Assembly: GCA_015680685.1 (NCBI GenBank)
Contig: MNCI01033465.1
Span: 256,491-307,668 of the forward strand
Source of the DNA: Gnetum montanum
Taxonomy: Eukaryota; Streptophyta; Gnetopsida; Gnetales; Gnetaceae
Length of the DNA: 51,178 nucleotides
Direction: 5' to 3'
How positions within the stretch are numbered: the first letter of the stretch is position 1; every line of letters begins with the position of its first letter. The position numbers and the translations under genes were made by a program. Positions 9,941-20,535 of the stretch are shown here, piece after piece. The notes beneath the pieces were generated by a model. The model did not search any database and was not told the DNA's origin. It saw only the letters and a program-made list of their open reading frames with translations.

Positions 9941-12420
9941 TCTTCTTCTCGTAAGCACGAAGATACCAAACCACTAGTCCCACAAGAATGCAAGGTGGTA
10001 TACACTCATCCAAATGAGTTTTTGCTAAACTTCACCTTCATCCATCATCAAGATGAATAGTTGTGATGGCATGATATGGAGGGCAATGTCATCTTGCCCT
10101 CTAATCGATCTATGCCTAGGATTCTATTCAAAACTCTTAAGAAGTTGGGCATAGCAAATATTCTTGAAGAATACGTTGTGAATGGATATGACACTCAAAA
10201 CTACTGTCCTACTGAAAACACAACACAAACAAGATCAACGTCAGGAGAAACTCTATAAAGCTACAAAGAAAAAACATTACACCAATCCCTTATTCCTACT
10301 AAATTATGATGACACTAAGGATCCTCCTACTGAAGGTTCTCAACATGAAGATTCTCCATCCCCTAATACTGGTGACGAGAGTGTGAACCTGAACCTGCAA
10401 CCCACTATTCATAAATTAGATTCAGGAAAAAGTGACAATCAAGGTAGGGACTTGGGCAAGCATCACAATAGTAAGAAGTCTAAGGATGATGATCATAATA
10501 AGTGTAAGAGTGATGGCAAACACTGCAATTGTGATGGAAATCCATCTTCCTCTTCATCCACTTCATCTAATTCTGAACATTTCTCTTCATTTAATGGTTC
10601 TCATTGAAGCCACCATCAAAACAACCATGATAAAGATGATCAATGAGACAACAATGACCGTGAAGGCCACCAATATCAAAGAGATGGCCAAAACCATCAT
10701 CAGCGTCATTGACATAGCAATGATGATGAACCTCTATTAGTGACTTGAAGTATGCTCAATATTGCATAGGTAGTTAAAATTCCAACTAGGCATATGAAGG
10801 ATAGTCGGATCAAGTGCCTAGACATGAACAATATCTCAAGATTTAAGGGGGGATACAATTCTGATCCATAGACACATCTTCAATCCTTTCATGATGCCTG
10901 CATCTTACAGAACATAGAAAATAAATGGTAAAAACTCAAGATTTTTCCAAGGACACTCATTAAAGAAGCTAAAATTTGATACTGATCTTTGAGACTAGAA
11001 TTTACTCACAGATGGAGTACGATGCTTGAACTATTTAATAACAAATATCAAACATACTCCAGAGTGTCTAATCTAAGAAGGCAAGTCCAAGGCTAGAAAC
11101 AGAGAACACATGAACCCTTCGATGCCATCATGGGTCAATGCTATTAACTCTTACACTGATGCCCTAGCCATGGATATTCACAAAGGGAACAACTTTGCTA
11201 CATCATAGATGGGCTTAGAGTAGAAATATGAAGAGCCCTTGGGTTGTATGCCCAAGGAAGATTGTCTGAACTGAGAGCTCATAAAATCAAAAGGCTAATT
11301 GAGTAGGTAGAAAAAGAAGAAGGTGAGCTATGGAAAAAAAAAGTGCTAAAGAGTATAATAGGGATCCTTCCATCAAAAAGCAAGAGGTTCAATTTTGTGA
11401 AAAGGAGAAATCACTACTTGATGAAGTGATGAACAAGAAAACCGTGCCCATTCAAAAGTGTATTTTTGATACTTCAACCAGGGTTAACAAGTTATGGGAC
11501 TCTTTGGGTGAAAAATTTCAAACCACTTTAAAGATTGTTGAAGAATCCAAAGAGCAAAATAGTGATCATAATCACAAGAGGCAAAAAGAAGTTGAACATG
11601 CCTACCAAAGATGTAAGGGCAAAGCTATTGTAGTAGAGAAATTTGTGGAGTTATACTTTGATGATGAAACTGAATGTGACATTTATTAATATGAACATCC
11701 AAGGGGATGTTGTCCTGTGGTATCACACTTACAAGAGTCTAGAGTGTATGCATTGAATACTCACTTAGTACATATGCAAGCTCTAAGATCATTTCCTTAT
11801 CCTCAAGGCAATCCATAGCAGTTCCACCAATAGCAACAAGTTTACTACCCAAGTGGAACACCTCCACAACCTTATGAATAACACCATTAGTGGTACCAAC
11901 GAATAGCAAAAATTTTAACATCCAAGTGGAATGCTAAGGTAGAAGTACCCTTATAGGCAACCAAATCCATATGGGTACTATGTTTAGCAGCTCATCTCCC
12001 CTAAAATTTCTGCAAGTCATACATCATTCTAACATCACTATTACACTCCAAAGCATCACCAAACACATTCACCATTTACTCAAGAGGAAAACCCATATCT
12101 GTATCTGTATCATCCTCTGCATCCCTCTACACATGCACCTCCACCTTTAACCTAGTTACCTCTTGCTCCATCTATGTAGGATGAGATTCCTCCACAGCTA
12201 CAACAACAAAATGCTACAAGGGTTGTACACTCAACCAATTTTCCAACCAAGTGGTCTAGACAATCGATCAAGGAAAAGACCTTTCTTTTGACCCAATGGT
12301 GATCTTCAACCCTCACAACCTAGTTCAACTAATCATCCTACATCTCCATCATCCACATCCTCTACATCAAACACCTTTGAGTGCCCTCCAAACCAAGTGC
12401 TACCTTAGATCCACACTGTA
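9941..12420 (+). pseudogene. gag: gag of element A (broken)
   Basis: Homologous along its length to the E Gag. The ATG at the conserved start (ATG-(G/T)CT-TCT-TCT in B, C and E) has become ATA near 9941. Then come the N-terminal conserved block (YTHPNEF-like, about 10000-10200), an Asp/Ser/His-rich stretch (about 10430-10600), the capsid-type domain (about 10800-11280) and a late knuckle region decayed to ECDIY-YEHP-GCC (about 11675-11710). TAG at 11094-11096 replaces the Trp codon found in C and F, the same replacement as in E. A Pro/Gln-rich tail follows to about 12420. Many other stops and shifts. Confidence 0.8.
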
Positions 12421-13020
12421 ATGCTAACTCACACTGTTTCTAACTAGATCAAGGTTGGCAATCTTCCTATGAAAAGATCTAACCTAGGAAGTCCACTCAT
12501 TTATCTATAGATCACTAGACAAGATTCATGCAAGGCTCTTCTTAACTCTGGTTTTAGTATTAATTTCATCTCCCATGACATGTACAAGGCCTAGAACCCA
12601 CCACCTCTTAAGAAGAGCAACATTTGTCTAAAATTAGCAAATTAGTCAATTACAATACCTATGGGATTAGTAGAGGACATTATCACCACAGTTTGTGGGT
12701 GGTCCTATTTTTCTAATTTTTTGGTGATCAAGGTAGATAACTACAAAAGTGATTCCCCATCATTATGGAAAGGGCTTGGTTAAGCACAGTCAACACACAT
12801 ATGGGTATAAGGGACCTATATTTAGAAATATCCAAGGAAAATGAACTAGGAAAGATTGAGAAGAAGCATATTCCATGCATCACAGACAATGATAATGGGT
12901 GTAATTGCATGCAAAAGATTTAGTCAATCAAAAGCACATACATTAAAGCATGCAATCAATGTGTACAAGAAAAATATTCAAAGGTGTCTATACACAGCAA
13001 CCATAAAATAGTAGGGCTCC
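12421..13020 (+). pseudogene. Aspartic protease region of element A pol
   Basis: Aligns with the better preserved C protease. The active-site loop is ALLNSGFSINFIS, so the catalytic Asp of the D-S-G core has become Asn. FLVIKVDN and the later GRAW-type flap partner are partly readable. Several stops; not functional. Confidence 0.75.
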
Positions 13021-14690
13021 CAATGGTTGATAGCTTACTCAGATAGCAATACAACATGCATGGAGCCAACTAAGAGCCTAACTTGTGCATATGTTAAAGG
13101 CATGGACAAAATTGAACAAGTTCATTCCCAACTCTTTGATGAAGATGATGACAACTATTGAGGAGAGTTGGAAATTCCTAATCACTTCAAGTGGGATCCC
13201 TTAAAACTAAAAAATTTACCAATCAAAATGGAGTATGCATTTTTAACGAATGGTAATCTAGTCATAATTAATGCCAAAATTTCTCCTAAACGAAAAGAAA
13301 ATTTGTTGAAGGTGGTAAATAAATGGTCAACAACCTTTGCTTGGTCATATCCAAAGCTAACGGGAATCGATCCAAGCATATGCCAACATCATATCTACAC
13401 TGACCTAGCCATGAAGCCTAGAAGGTAGTCACAGAGGCAGTTGAACCCCAAATTGAAGCAAATCATCAAAAAGTAAATTGAGCAACTCCTCAAGGCAAAG
13501 TTCATCTATCCAATTGTTCATAGTGAGTGGATTAGACCACTCGTAATTGTATCGAAGAAGGATGGAAAGTGGCAAGTGTGCATTTACTTCAGGCTCTTGA
13601 ATATGACAAGATTTAAAGATCATTTTCCTTTTTCATTTGTGGATCAAGTGTTAGACATCATATTCAGGCATTGTTATTATAGCTTCCTAAATGGTTATAG
13701 TGGCTATAACCAAATCCAAATTTCATCCAAAGATCAGGCCAAAACAACATTCATGAGTCCCTGGGGAACTTTTGCATACTGTAAGATGCCATTTGGTTTG
13801 TGCAATGCCCTTGCAACATTTCAACGCTTGGTCCTTAGTATCTTTCAATAGCAGATTAGTAGTGGTGTTGAAAACTTCATGGATGACTTCTCCACCTATG
13901 AAGCTACATTTGAGCAAGCCTTGGACCAACTTGAGCAAGTACTAAAGAGATGTGTATAGACAAACCTATAGCTCAATTGGCAAAAATCCATCTCATGGTC
14001 TAAGAAGGCATTGTACTAGGGCACCCAATTTTGTAAAAACGAATTCATGTAGACCTAGAAAAAATAAGGGTCATCCAAGGAATAACACGTTAACCAAAGA
14101 TCATTAAAGATTTTTAGTCATTCCTTGGATACACTGGCTACTACCAATGATTTATAGAGAATTTCTCTAAGACCACAAAGCTGTTGGTAGAGCTTACAAA
14201 GAAAAATGCACCTTTTATCTAGACCAAGGAATGTGAACAAACATTCCAACAATTAAAGAAAAAACTCATAGAAACACCAATCCTATGAGCACCAGACTGG
14301 TCCAGACCTTTCCATATTATGACAGATGCATCTAACTATGCTTTGGGAGAAATGCTCACATAGATGGATGATAAGAAATGTCTATACTACATCCAATATG
14401 TGATTCGAAGCATTGTGGAAGCATAATTAAACTACACCACCATGGAGAAAGAACTAATGTCAATGGTATACACACTAGAAAATTTTAGGCACTATGTGCT
14501 TGGTTACAAAGTATTTATGCATACAAACCATAGTGTAATCTGCTTTCTCATGAACAAGCCAACGATGAGCCCTCGTGTCATACGATGGTTGGTGATCTTG
14601 CAGTAATTCAATCTCACTATGGTAGATCGAAAAGGGACCAAAAATGTAATCGCCAACCACCTCTCTCGCTTAAGATGGGATAATAAAGAG
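13021..14690 (+). pseudogene. Reverse transcriptase and RNase H of element A
   Basis: Decayed polymerase of the gag-pol polyprotein. Visible RT blocks: FIYPIVHSEW, PLVIVSKKDGKWQVCI, FRLLNMTRFKDHFPF, YYSFLNGYSGYNQIQI, KTTFMSPWGTFAYCKMPFGL and the catalytic VENFMDDFS, with both Asp residues kept. RNase H: IMTDASNYALGEML (about 14320), YTTMEKELMSMVYTLE (about 14435-14480) and the end ENVIANHLSRL-like block (about 14640-14670). In-frame stops are frequent, mostly at Gln and Trp codons as expected of methylation decay. The FMDDF and HLSRL contexts resemble Athila/Tat pol. Confidence 0.88.
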
Positions 14691-16110
14691 GAGGAGAGCC
14701 TACCCTCTAATCAATTTCTAAACAAACTTCTCTTTATAGGAGCAATAAGTGAACAAATGCCTATAAAAATAATATGGTATAATGGCATCCTCACCTATCT
14801 TCTCACTTCAGAGATGCCACAAGACTTGGATTTTAGGAAGAAGTAACAATTTCTTCATCGAGCCAAATACTTCATAGAAATCAATGGACAAATTTATGAA
14901 GTGTTTGTTTATGGCCTAATATGTTGGTTATCTTCCTAATGAAGATCAACTACAAGTTCTCCAAGATGCTCATGAATAGCCTTGCAAAGGCTACTATGCA
15001 AGGAGACGCACAGCCATAAAAATCCTGATGGTAGGATACTATTGGCCTATAATCTTTAGGGATGTCCTCCAGTTTATCAAGTCTTGTGAATGTTATGAAT
15101 AAGATAAGGGAATGACTACTTACATGGAAGGTCCTCAATAGTGGGTTTAACCACTAGAACCTTTTAACATATGGGGCATTGACTTCATGGGTCCCATCAC
15201 ACCCATGTCTAATGGGAAAGCATATATTATAGTAGTAATTGACTAATACACAAAGTGGGAAAAATTAGTAGCCATTATTGATTGTACATCATCCATTGCT
15301 ACTAAATTTTTACAATAAAATATCATGAATAGGTTTGGGGTGCCACATTCATTGATTTCTTACAATGGAACTCATTTCACAAGTGCCACCTTTAGAAAGT
15401 TAATGGAACGCTTGGGGGTAGACCATAAATTAACATCACCTTACCATCCCCAAGCCAACAGTCAAGCAGAGGTAACTAAGAGATCACAAAAATACTAATG
15501 TGAACCATTAGCAAATATAGGAAGGATTGGAGTACAAAACTTAACGATGCTCTCTAGGCTTATCATTCAACTTAGAAACTTCCTATTGGCTATTCTCCCT
15601 ATGAGTTAGTGTATGGAAAACTTCCAATGCTCTCAATTCAATTTGAGCTCTGTACACTCTCAATAGCCTCTGAACTAAACCTTGACCTAAGTTTAGCATA
15701 GAAGGAACGATTAATCAATCTAAACATGCTAGATGAAAACCAATTAGTGGCCCTATCCTTGAATGAGATGAACAAGGCATTCAGCAAGCAACGTCATGAC
15801 CTCAAAATAAGGAAAGTAAAACTTCAACCAGGTGATACATTCCTCTACTAGAACCCCACACATGTACCCCAAACGACAAAATTCCAAACATTATGTGAGG
15901 GACCTTACATAATTGATCAAACCTTTCCCTCTGGGGCCATGTTAATCTACAAACATGAATGCCCAAATAAAAAGTAGTTGGTTAACATCCAACAAGTAAA
16001 GCCCTTCCTCAAACCAAGACAAGCCAATGCACCTACCACGTTAATTGATGGATAACCACATTCTATTTTGTAGATCTCCTTCCAACTCAGTCATGGGGGA
16101 GATAGTCATC
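14691..16110 (+). pseudogene. Integrase and pol C-terminus of element A
   Basis: Zinc-binding N-terminal domain is decayed (CKGYYARRRTAIKILMVGYYWP, about 14980-15050). Core: WGIDFMGPITPMSNGK keeps the first Asp, ISYNGTHF has Tyr for the second catalytic Asp (family SDNG), and YHPQANSQAEVTKR keeps the Glu. The C-terminal part runs to a conserved tail QISFQLSHGGDSHQC ending near 16117, the same in B and C. The DNA of that tail contains a purine-rich motif (16087-16102) discussed as a possible internal polypurine tract. Confidence 0.85.
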
Positions 16111-18073
16111 AATGCTAACCATCAATATGGCTTCTTAATTTTTCTACTTTTTTGTTTTCCACATTTTTGATTTTACAAATTTTGGATTTTCAAAATTTTT
16201 TAAATTTTACACCATTGTTAGTACCTTTGAACATTTCTTTATTATTTTACACTTTCTTATATATTTTACTTTGTTTTTCTTTGATTCAAGTGTGATATTT
16301 CCTTATTTTTGCTAATAAAATTATTTTATTGTCAAAGGACACAGTGTCGCTATTGCTATTTACTAATGATCGTTTGTGCTTAATGTTGCAATTGTTGATG
16401 TCTAGTTTCTATTTTTGAATTCTAATATCTGATGACTTTGACATGGTTTATTTTTCATGGAATAAGCAGTGAGTCCACATCATCCACCCATCTAATGAAC
16501 TCTATGGCTTTTCTTGTTCTAGGAATTTGAGGTTCCTTTCATTAAAGAATCTTTTAATCAATTGGTGACCTTGGTGGTTTTGGAATTAGAAAGGGTTCAA
16601 AGGTTTGAAAAGGGTGTGACTTCAAGGGAACTCAATACTCTTTGTACTCTTCTACTTACTTGAGTGCTTGAGTGTTTTTCATGAACTTCTTAATGTTCCA
16701 TACCAACCACTAATAGGAAGTCAAATAAGTCATTGCATGGTGTGGTTCCCATTTCAAAAAAAAATACAATGGGAATTCAAAGCACACCCCTTTGACATGA
16801 ATATTCCTTAAATGGTATGGTTCCCATTTTAGAAAAAACACCAACAAACACTAGGAATTCAAAGAACACCCTTTGGACAAATAAACAAGCTACAAGCACT
16901 AGTTTTGGAAGTCAAACAACATGCACCTATGCTTGAAGGTCCCCTCTAACTAATTCCCTCTCTCTCACTTTCTACTTCTATTTTCCTCTCTGTGTGGAAT
17001 GGTGGTTGTTTTGTGAAAGCACTCTTGTGTCTTGAGTAAGTGGATCAGTCTTAAGGTGGTAATGCGAAGTCACTAAAAGCAGACAGTTTTGGTTTAGATT
17101 GAGGATGGAACTTCTCATGTCATTTTAACCACAAATTCCACAAGGGACTTCTTATGACCTTAATCTAGAACTCCATTACACCTTATTTATCATCCATCCA
17201 TGCTACTACAAATTACCTCACTACTGGGTTCTATGTTATGCTCTATGTCTTGGTCTAATGTGTTGGGATTCTTAAGTAGATTCTTTCAGGTTTGTCCTTA
17301 ACTTGTCATGATTATTAAATCAACTATGGGGCCCATGGACTCCTTTGTTGAGGTTATGCAAGGGCAAAAAGGGAATGAGCCTACTATGGGGAGGACCCAC
17401 TTGCATAGCTCTTGGCTTGATTAGTTAAGGCTCCTTACCTTTGACATCATGACAATCGTATTTTTCACATATTCCATTGAGTATACCACTCAATTCTCCT
17501 TAACCTTTTATTTCATTTATCCACTACGTCATTTTTTTCTCCATTTTTTCCAAATTTATGAGCTTTAACACCCTCTTCTCATGTTTTTATACTATTCTTG
17601 GTCTTTTAAGCTTTCATTTGATCCTAATTTCATTCAAAAACTCTTCATATTTTGCAAGTTTGACTAAAGTCAATGTTTAATTAAAATGGTCAAAAATTGC
17701 ATCATTAAGGCCCCATTGACACATCCCCCCCTCATCGACAAGGCCTAGTCAACTAGGCCTCATCAACACAATGCAAAAATCCTATATATATTGTCGAACA
17801 CTTCGCAATTTTTTTCCATTTGCTCATAACACACAAGGAGTTTTTGAAATTTTTTAGAGCCCAAAATCCTCTAGAGCTCATAACTTCCCAACCATTTTTC
17901 CAAATCACTCCATTTTTTGATCCTATGCTTACCAAAGGTAAGATCTTTATCATGGGGTTTACAAACCTTAAGGTTTCCAATGAAAAAATTGATGACATTT
18001 TTTGAAAATTTTCCTAACTCCCCCCAAGGACTAATAACTTTAACAACATATAAACATCAACTTTTTCAATAGT
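16111..18073 (+). other. Post-pol region of element A with extra-ORF trace and LTR-like fragment
   Basis: Alignable with the post-pol region of C (39160-41045), so it belongs to the family. Contains: a coding-like block at about 16527-16670 (VPFIKESFN to VTSRELN) matched with an in-frame length difference in C; a hairpin at 16746-16775 with a partial second copy at 16821-16857; a conserved GGGGAGGACCCAC block near 17379-17391; and, at about 17700-17840, a fragment like the A U3 (palindrome 17741-17760, TATA-like 17783-17790). No intact ORF. An env gene is not recognisable. Confidence 0.6.
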
Positions 18074-18829
18074 TGATGAGTGGTGAGATACCCCTACACT
18101 CAACCATACGAATACGAGCATAGCACGCACGATCCAATTGAACTCTGCAGACTAAGTGCCTACATACCCCATGGAACACTTAGGGTTAATCATTCGTTGT
18201 CNNNNNNNNNNNNNNNNNNNNNNNNNNNNNNNNNNNNNNNNNNNNNNNNNNNNNNNNNNNNNNNNNNNNNNNNNNNNNNNNNNNNNNNNNNNNNNNNNNN
18301 NNNNNNNNNNNNNNNNNNNNNNNNNNNNNNNNNNNNNNNNNNNNNNNNNNNNNNNNNNGGCTACCAAATGCTAATCGTTGCTGGGATCACCACATGTAAC
18401 GCACGTGCTCGAAGTGGTCATACTGAGACACTTAACTAGGAGGAAAGGGTAAGAGAATCTAATCTAGCCTAAGTGTGATGAGCATCCATTCCTTGATTAT
18501 CCGTACACATCCTTAAATGCTCGTAATCAAGTCGTACTATTCCACATTACTAGGAGATAAGGGGGAGAGAGAAAGCAATAAATAACATTAAATAAAATCC
18601 TATTCCATGCACTGCAAGGTTTATCCAAGAAGTTCATCTTTATTTCCGTACACAACTTGTGTTCAGGTACAATGTTGCTCGAATAAAGATCCGTTCACTT
18701 TAGGACTCCTACTGCGGGCACATGGAAAATATTCTATCTCTGGAGTGATCAATCTGCCAGAGTTTCCCTACTTCTAGCCTAGGATGAGGAAACAAGGGAG
18801 AGCCACCTCTTATTTATAGATCTGCAAAA
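18074..18829 (-). repeat. Truncated minus-strand LTR inside element A, with assembly gap
   Basis: On the plus strand it begins TGATGAGTGGTGAGATACCCC (18074 on), the complement of an E/F-type LTR 3' end, and runs through the R hairpin (CTCGAATAAAGATCCG) to the TATA region (CTTATTTATAG near 18813-18823), where it stops without U3. Positions 18202-18358 are N. It could be a real nested fragment or a misjoin at the gap. Confidence 0.7.
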
Positions 18830-18857
18830 AGAAATTAATAAGAAACACATCTAGATA

Positions 18858-19475
18858 GTGAAGGAAAAGACGAATGAAGCCCTCCATCAAGTCCAACAAG
18901 GAAGAGAAACGTGGCAGGCCATTGTTGATGGGATCAACCTGTACAACAAAGTAGAAATCTACTTGAAGGAGTTGCAAATCAAAGAGATGACAGAGTATAT
19001 GGAGTTGCCTAATCTCCATTATGCAAACCTAGTAATGCTAACTACTGGATGGTCGCAATCAAAAGTAGAAAAACAAGTGGCTAGCTCATATCTGCTATAC
19101 AAGGTTGAGTTCAAATGCCACAAGGACACCAAGAAAAAGCTTAAGACTGCTAACGCTAAACTTGAAGTTCTTATAGGGTGATTCAGAGATCAACGATCTA
19201 TCACAGAGAACCTAGCTAGATAGATGAATGACTATTAAGAGATGAAGAGCATAGTCAAGGCATTTGACATTGAATGCAAACAATTTTCTGCGTGGATGTT
19301 GCACAATCCTAGGAGTAAGGAGAAGAAAATGAAAGCACTATTGGATGCTTTCCACCTCCCACCTGAAGTTGTAGCAATAGCAGGACAACCACAGCCACCT
19401 CAACCACTATTGGTGTGTGAAGTCGGTGAAGGTCCCTCAAAGCCTTACGAACCACCATTGCCTAGGATCGTTTAA
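18858..19475 (+). pseudogene. Extra ORF downstream of pol in element A (unknown coiled-coil-like protein)
   Basis: About 205 codons in one frame, interrupted by three stops clustered at about 19179-19238 (TGA, TAG, TAA). The first part is rich in Lys, Glu and Gln (VQQGRETWQAIVDG, KKKLKTANAKLEVLI), suggesting helix or coiled coil; the second ends in a Pro-rich tail (QPQPPQPLLV, EPPLPRIV). I see no match to RT, Gag, integrase or a typical envelope, and no membrane segment. It lies about 250 bp before the 3' LTR on the element's coding strand, the place where Athila/Tat elements often carry additional ORFs. C lacks an evident counterpart of this part. It may be the C-terminal piece of an extra ORF whose earlier part is at 16527-16670, or captured host sequence. 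Confidence 0.5.
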
Positions 19476-19723
19476 TCTTCTCCAACAACTTCACAACATC
19501 AAGGAATGTGCTATCAAATTTTTGAAGAGTTAAGTCATGGTGTTCAATTTTGTGTCCTGAACACCACCATTTTTTGTAATGTGTTGATTTGTACACCCAA
19601 GCACTCCATTTTTTGTCAAGTCAGTCAGTTTTTTTTGTTTAAGGAAAAGTTAATCAATGATCCCATACCTTCCCAATTTTGTAAAAGAACTCAAGGATGA
19701 GTTTTCATTCAGTCATGTGGGTA

Positions 19724-20530
19724 TGATAAGTTATGCTCTATCAACTGTGTTGACAAGACCTTGTCGACATGGCCTCATTGTCTAGGCCTCGTTGACAAGG
19801 CCTAGTTGATGCATCATATCATGCATTGACATGGCCCCATTGACGTAGTGCCTATAGTCAACTATAAATGTGTGCTTGTAGCCGCATTTATGGCAATTAG
19901 ATATTCTAGTTGTAGCGAAGCTAGTGAAATTTTTCCATTTGAGCGTTAGAATTTTTTCCTGAGTGCCTGTAGTAGGAGTCATTAAGTGTACAAATCTTTA
20001 TTCGAGCATTGTTGTACTTAAGCATGATAGTGTGTGCAGTAATAAAGATGAGCTTTCTGATAAACCTTGTAGCACTTTGAATAGATTAGCTATTTTATTT
20101 ATGCATTTACTATTTCCAATTATTTATTAAATGCTTTCAATTAGTTATTAAATATTTTCTAGTTATTATGTTAATGAAGCAATTAAGCTAGATAGATTAC
20201 ACACATAAGTATGATCGCTTCAAGCGTAACATGTATTCGCTTGGTAATCCCAGTAGCATTATTGCTTGGTTTGCCCAATAGNTTTATCCACATTTTGAGC
20301 ATCAATCTATAAAACACAAAATGATAAAAATTGGATGCCTCAACTACACTTAACCATACCAATGAACGTCACAAGTGTAATTTGGAAGACAATAATTGAC
20401 CTTAAAGATAGATTCACTTCCTAAAGGACTAGTGCACCGAAAATGATAAAGTACACAGAATTCAACCCAATCGCGCATGAACGCTTTGTGATTCGTATGG
20501 TTGGACATAGGGGTACCTCATCACTCATCA
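19724..20530 (+). repeat. 3' LTR of element A
   Basis: Starts TGATAAGTTATG, ends CACTCATCA. Aligns along its length to 8840-9775, with the same CTAGGCCT/AGGCCTAG inverted repeat (19782-19789, 19798-19805) and R hairpin arms ATCTTTATT/AATAAAGAT. At the N (20282) about 117 bp of the 5' LTR are absent, so the assembly probably joins over a gap there. Confidence 0.92.
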
Positions 20531-20535
20531 ATAGG
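20531..20535. repeat. Target-site duplication ATAGG, right of element A
   Basis: Identical to 8835-8839 and directly after the CTCATCA end of the 3' LTR. Confidence 0.9.

Larger units (their letters stand above)
8840..20530 (+). mobile_element. Element A: Athila-like Ty3/gypsy retrotransposon, full length but dead
   Basis: One 11.7-kb insertion: 5' LTR, tRNA-Asp primer site, gag, protease, RT, RNase H, integrase, a roughly 3.6-kb post-pol region with extra coding traces, and 3' LTR, flanked by ATAGG on both sides. Every domain carries stops. RT reads YCKMPFGLCNA and VENFMDDFS, and RNase H ends NVIANHLSRL, which resemble Athila-clade pol. The LTRs are clearly diverged by many transitions, so the insertion is old. 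It contains a minus-strand LTR piece (18074-18829) and an assembly gap, so its true length is uncertain. Confidence 0.9.

Noticed and set aside
13182-13379. Minus-strand frames across A, B and C pol
   Set aside because: All are antisense shadows of pol.
16111-18073. Envelope gene in the post-pol region
   Set aside because: Athila relatives can carry env-like ORFs, but I see no signal peptide, membrane segment or long frame here.
18080-18439. Open frames crossing the N run
   Set aside because: They are open only because N codons are read through; the sequence is an inverted LTR.
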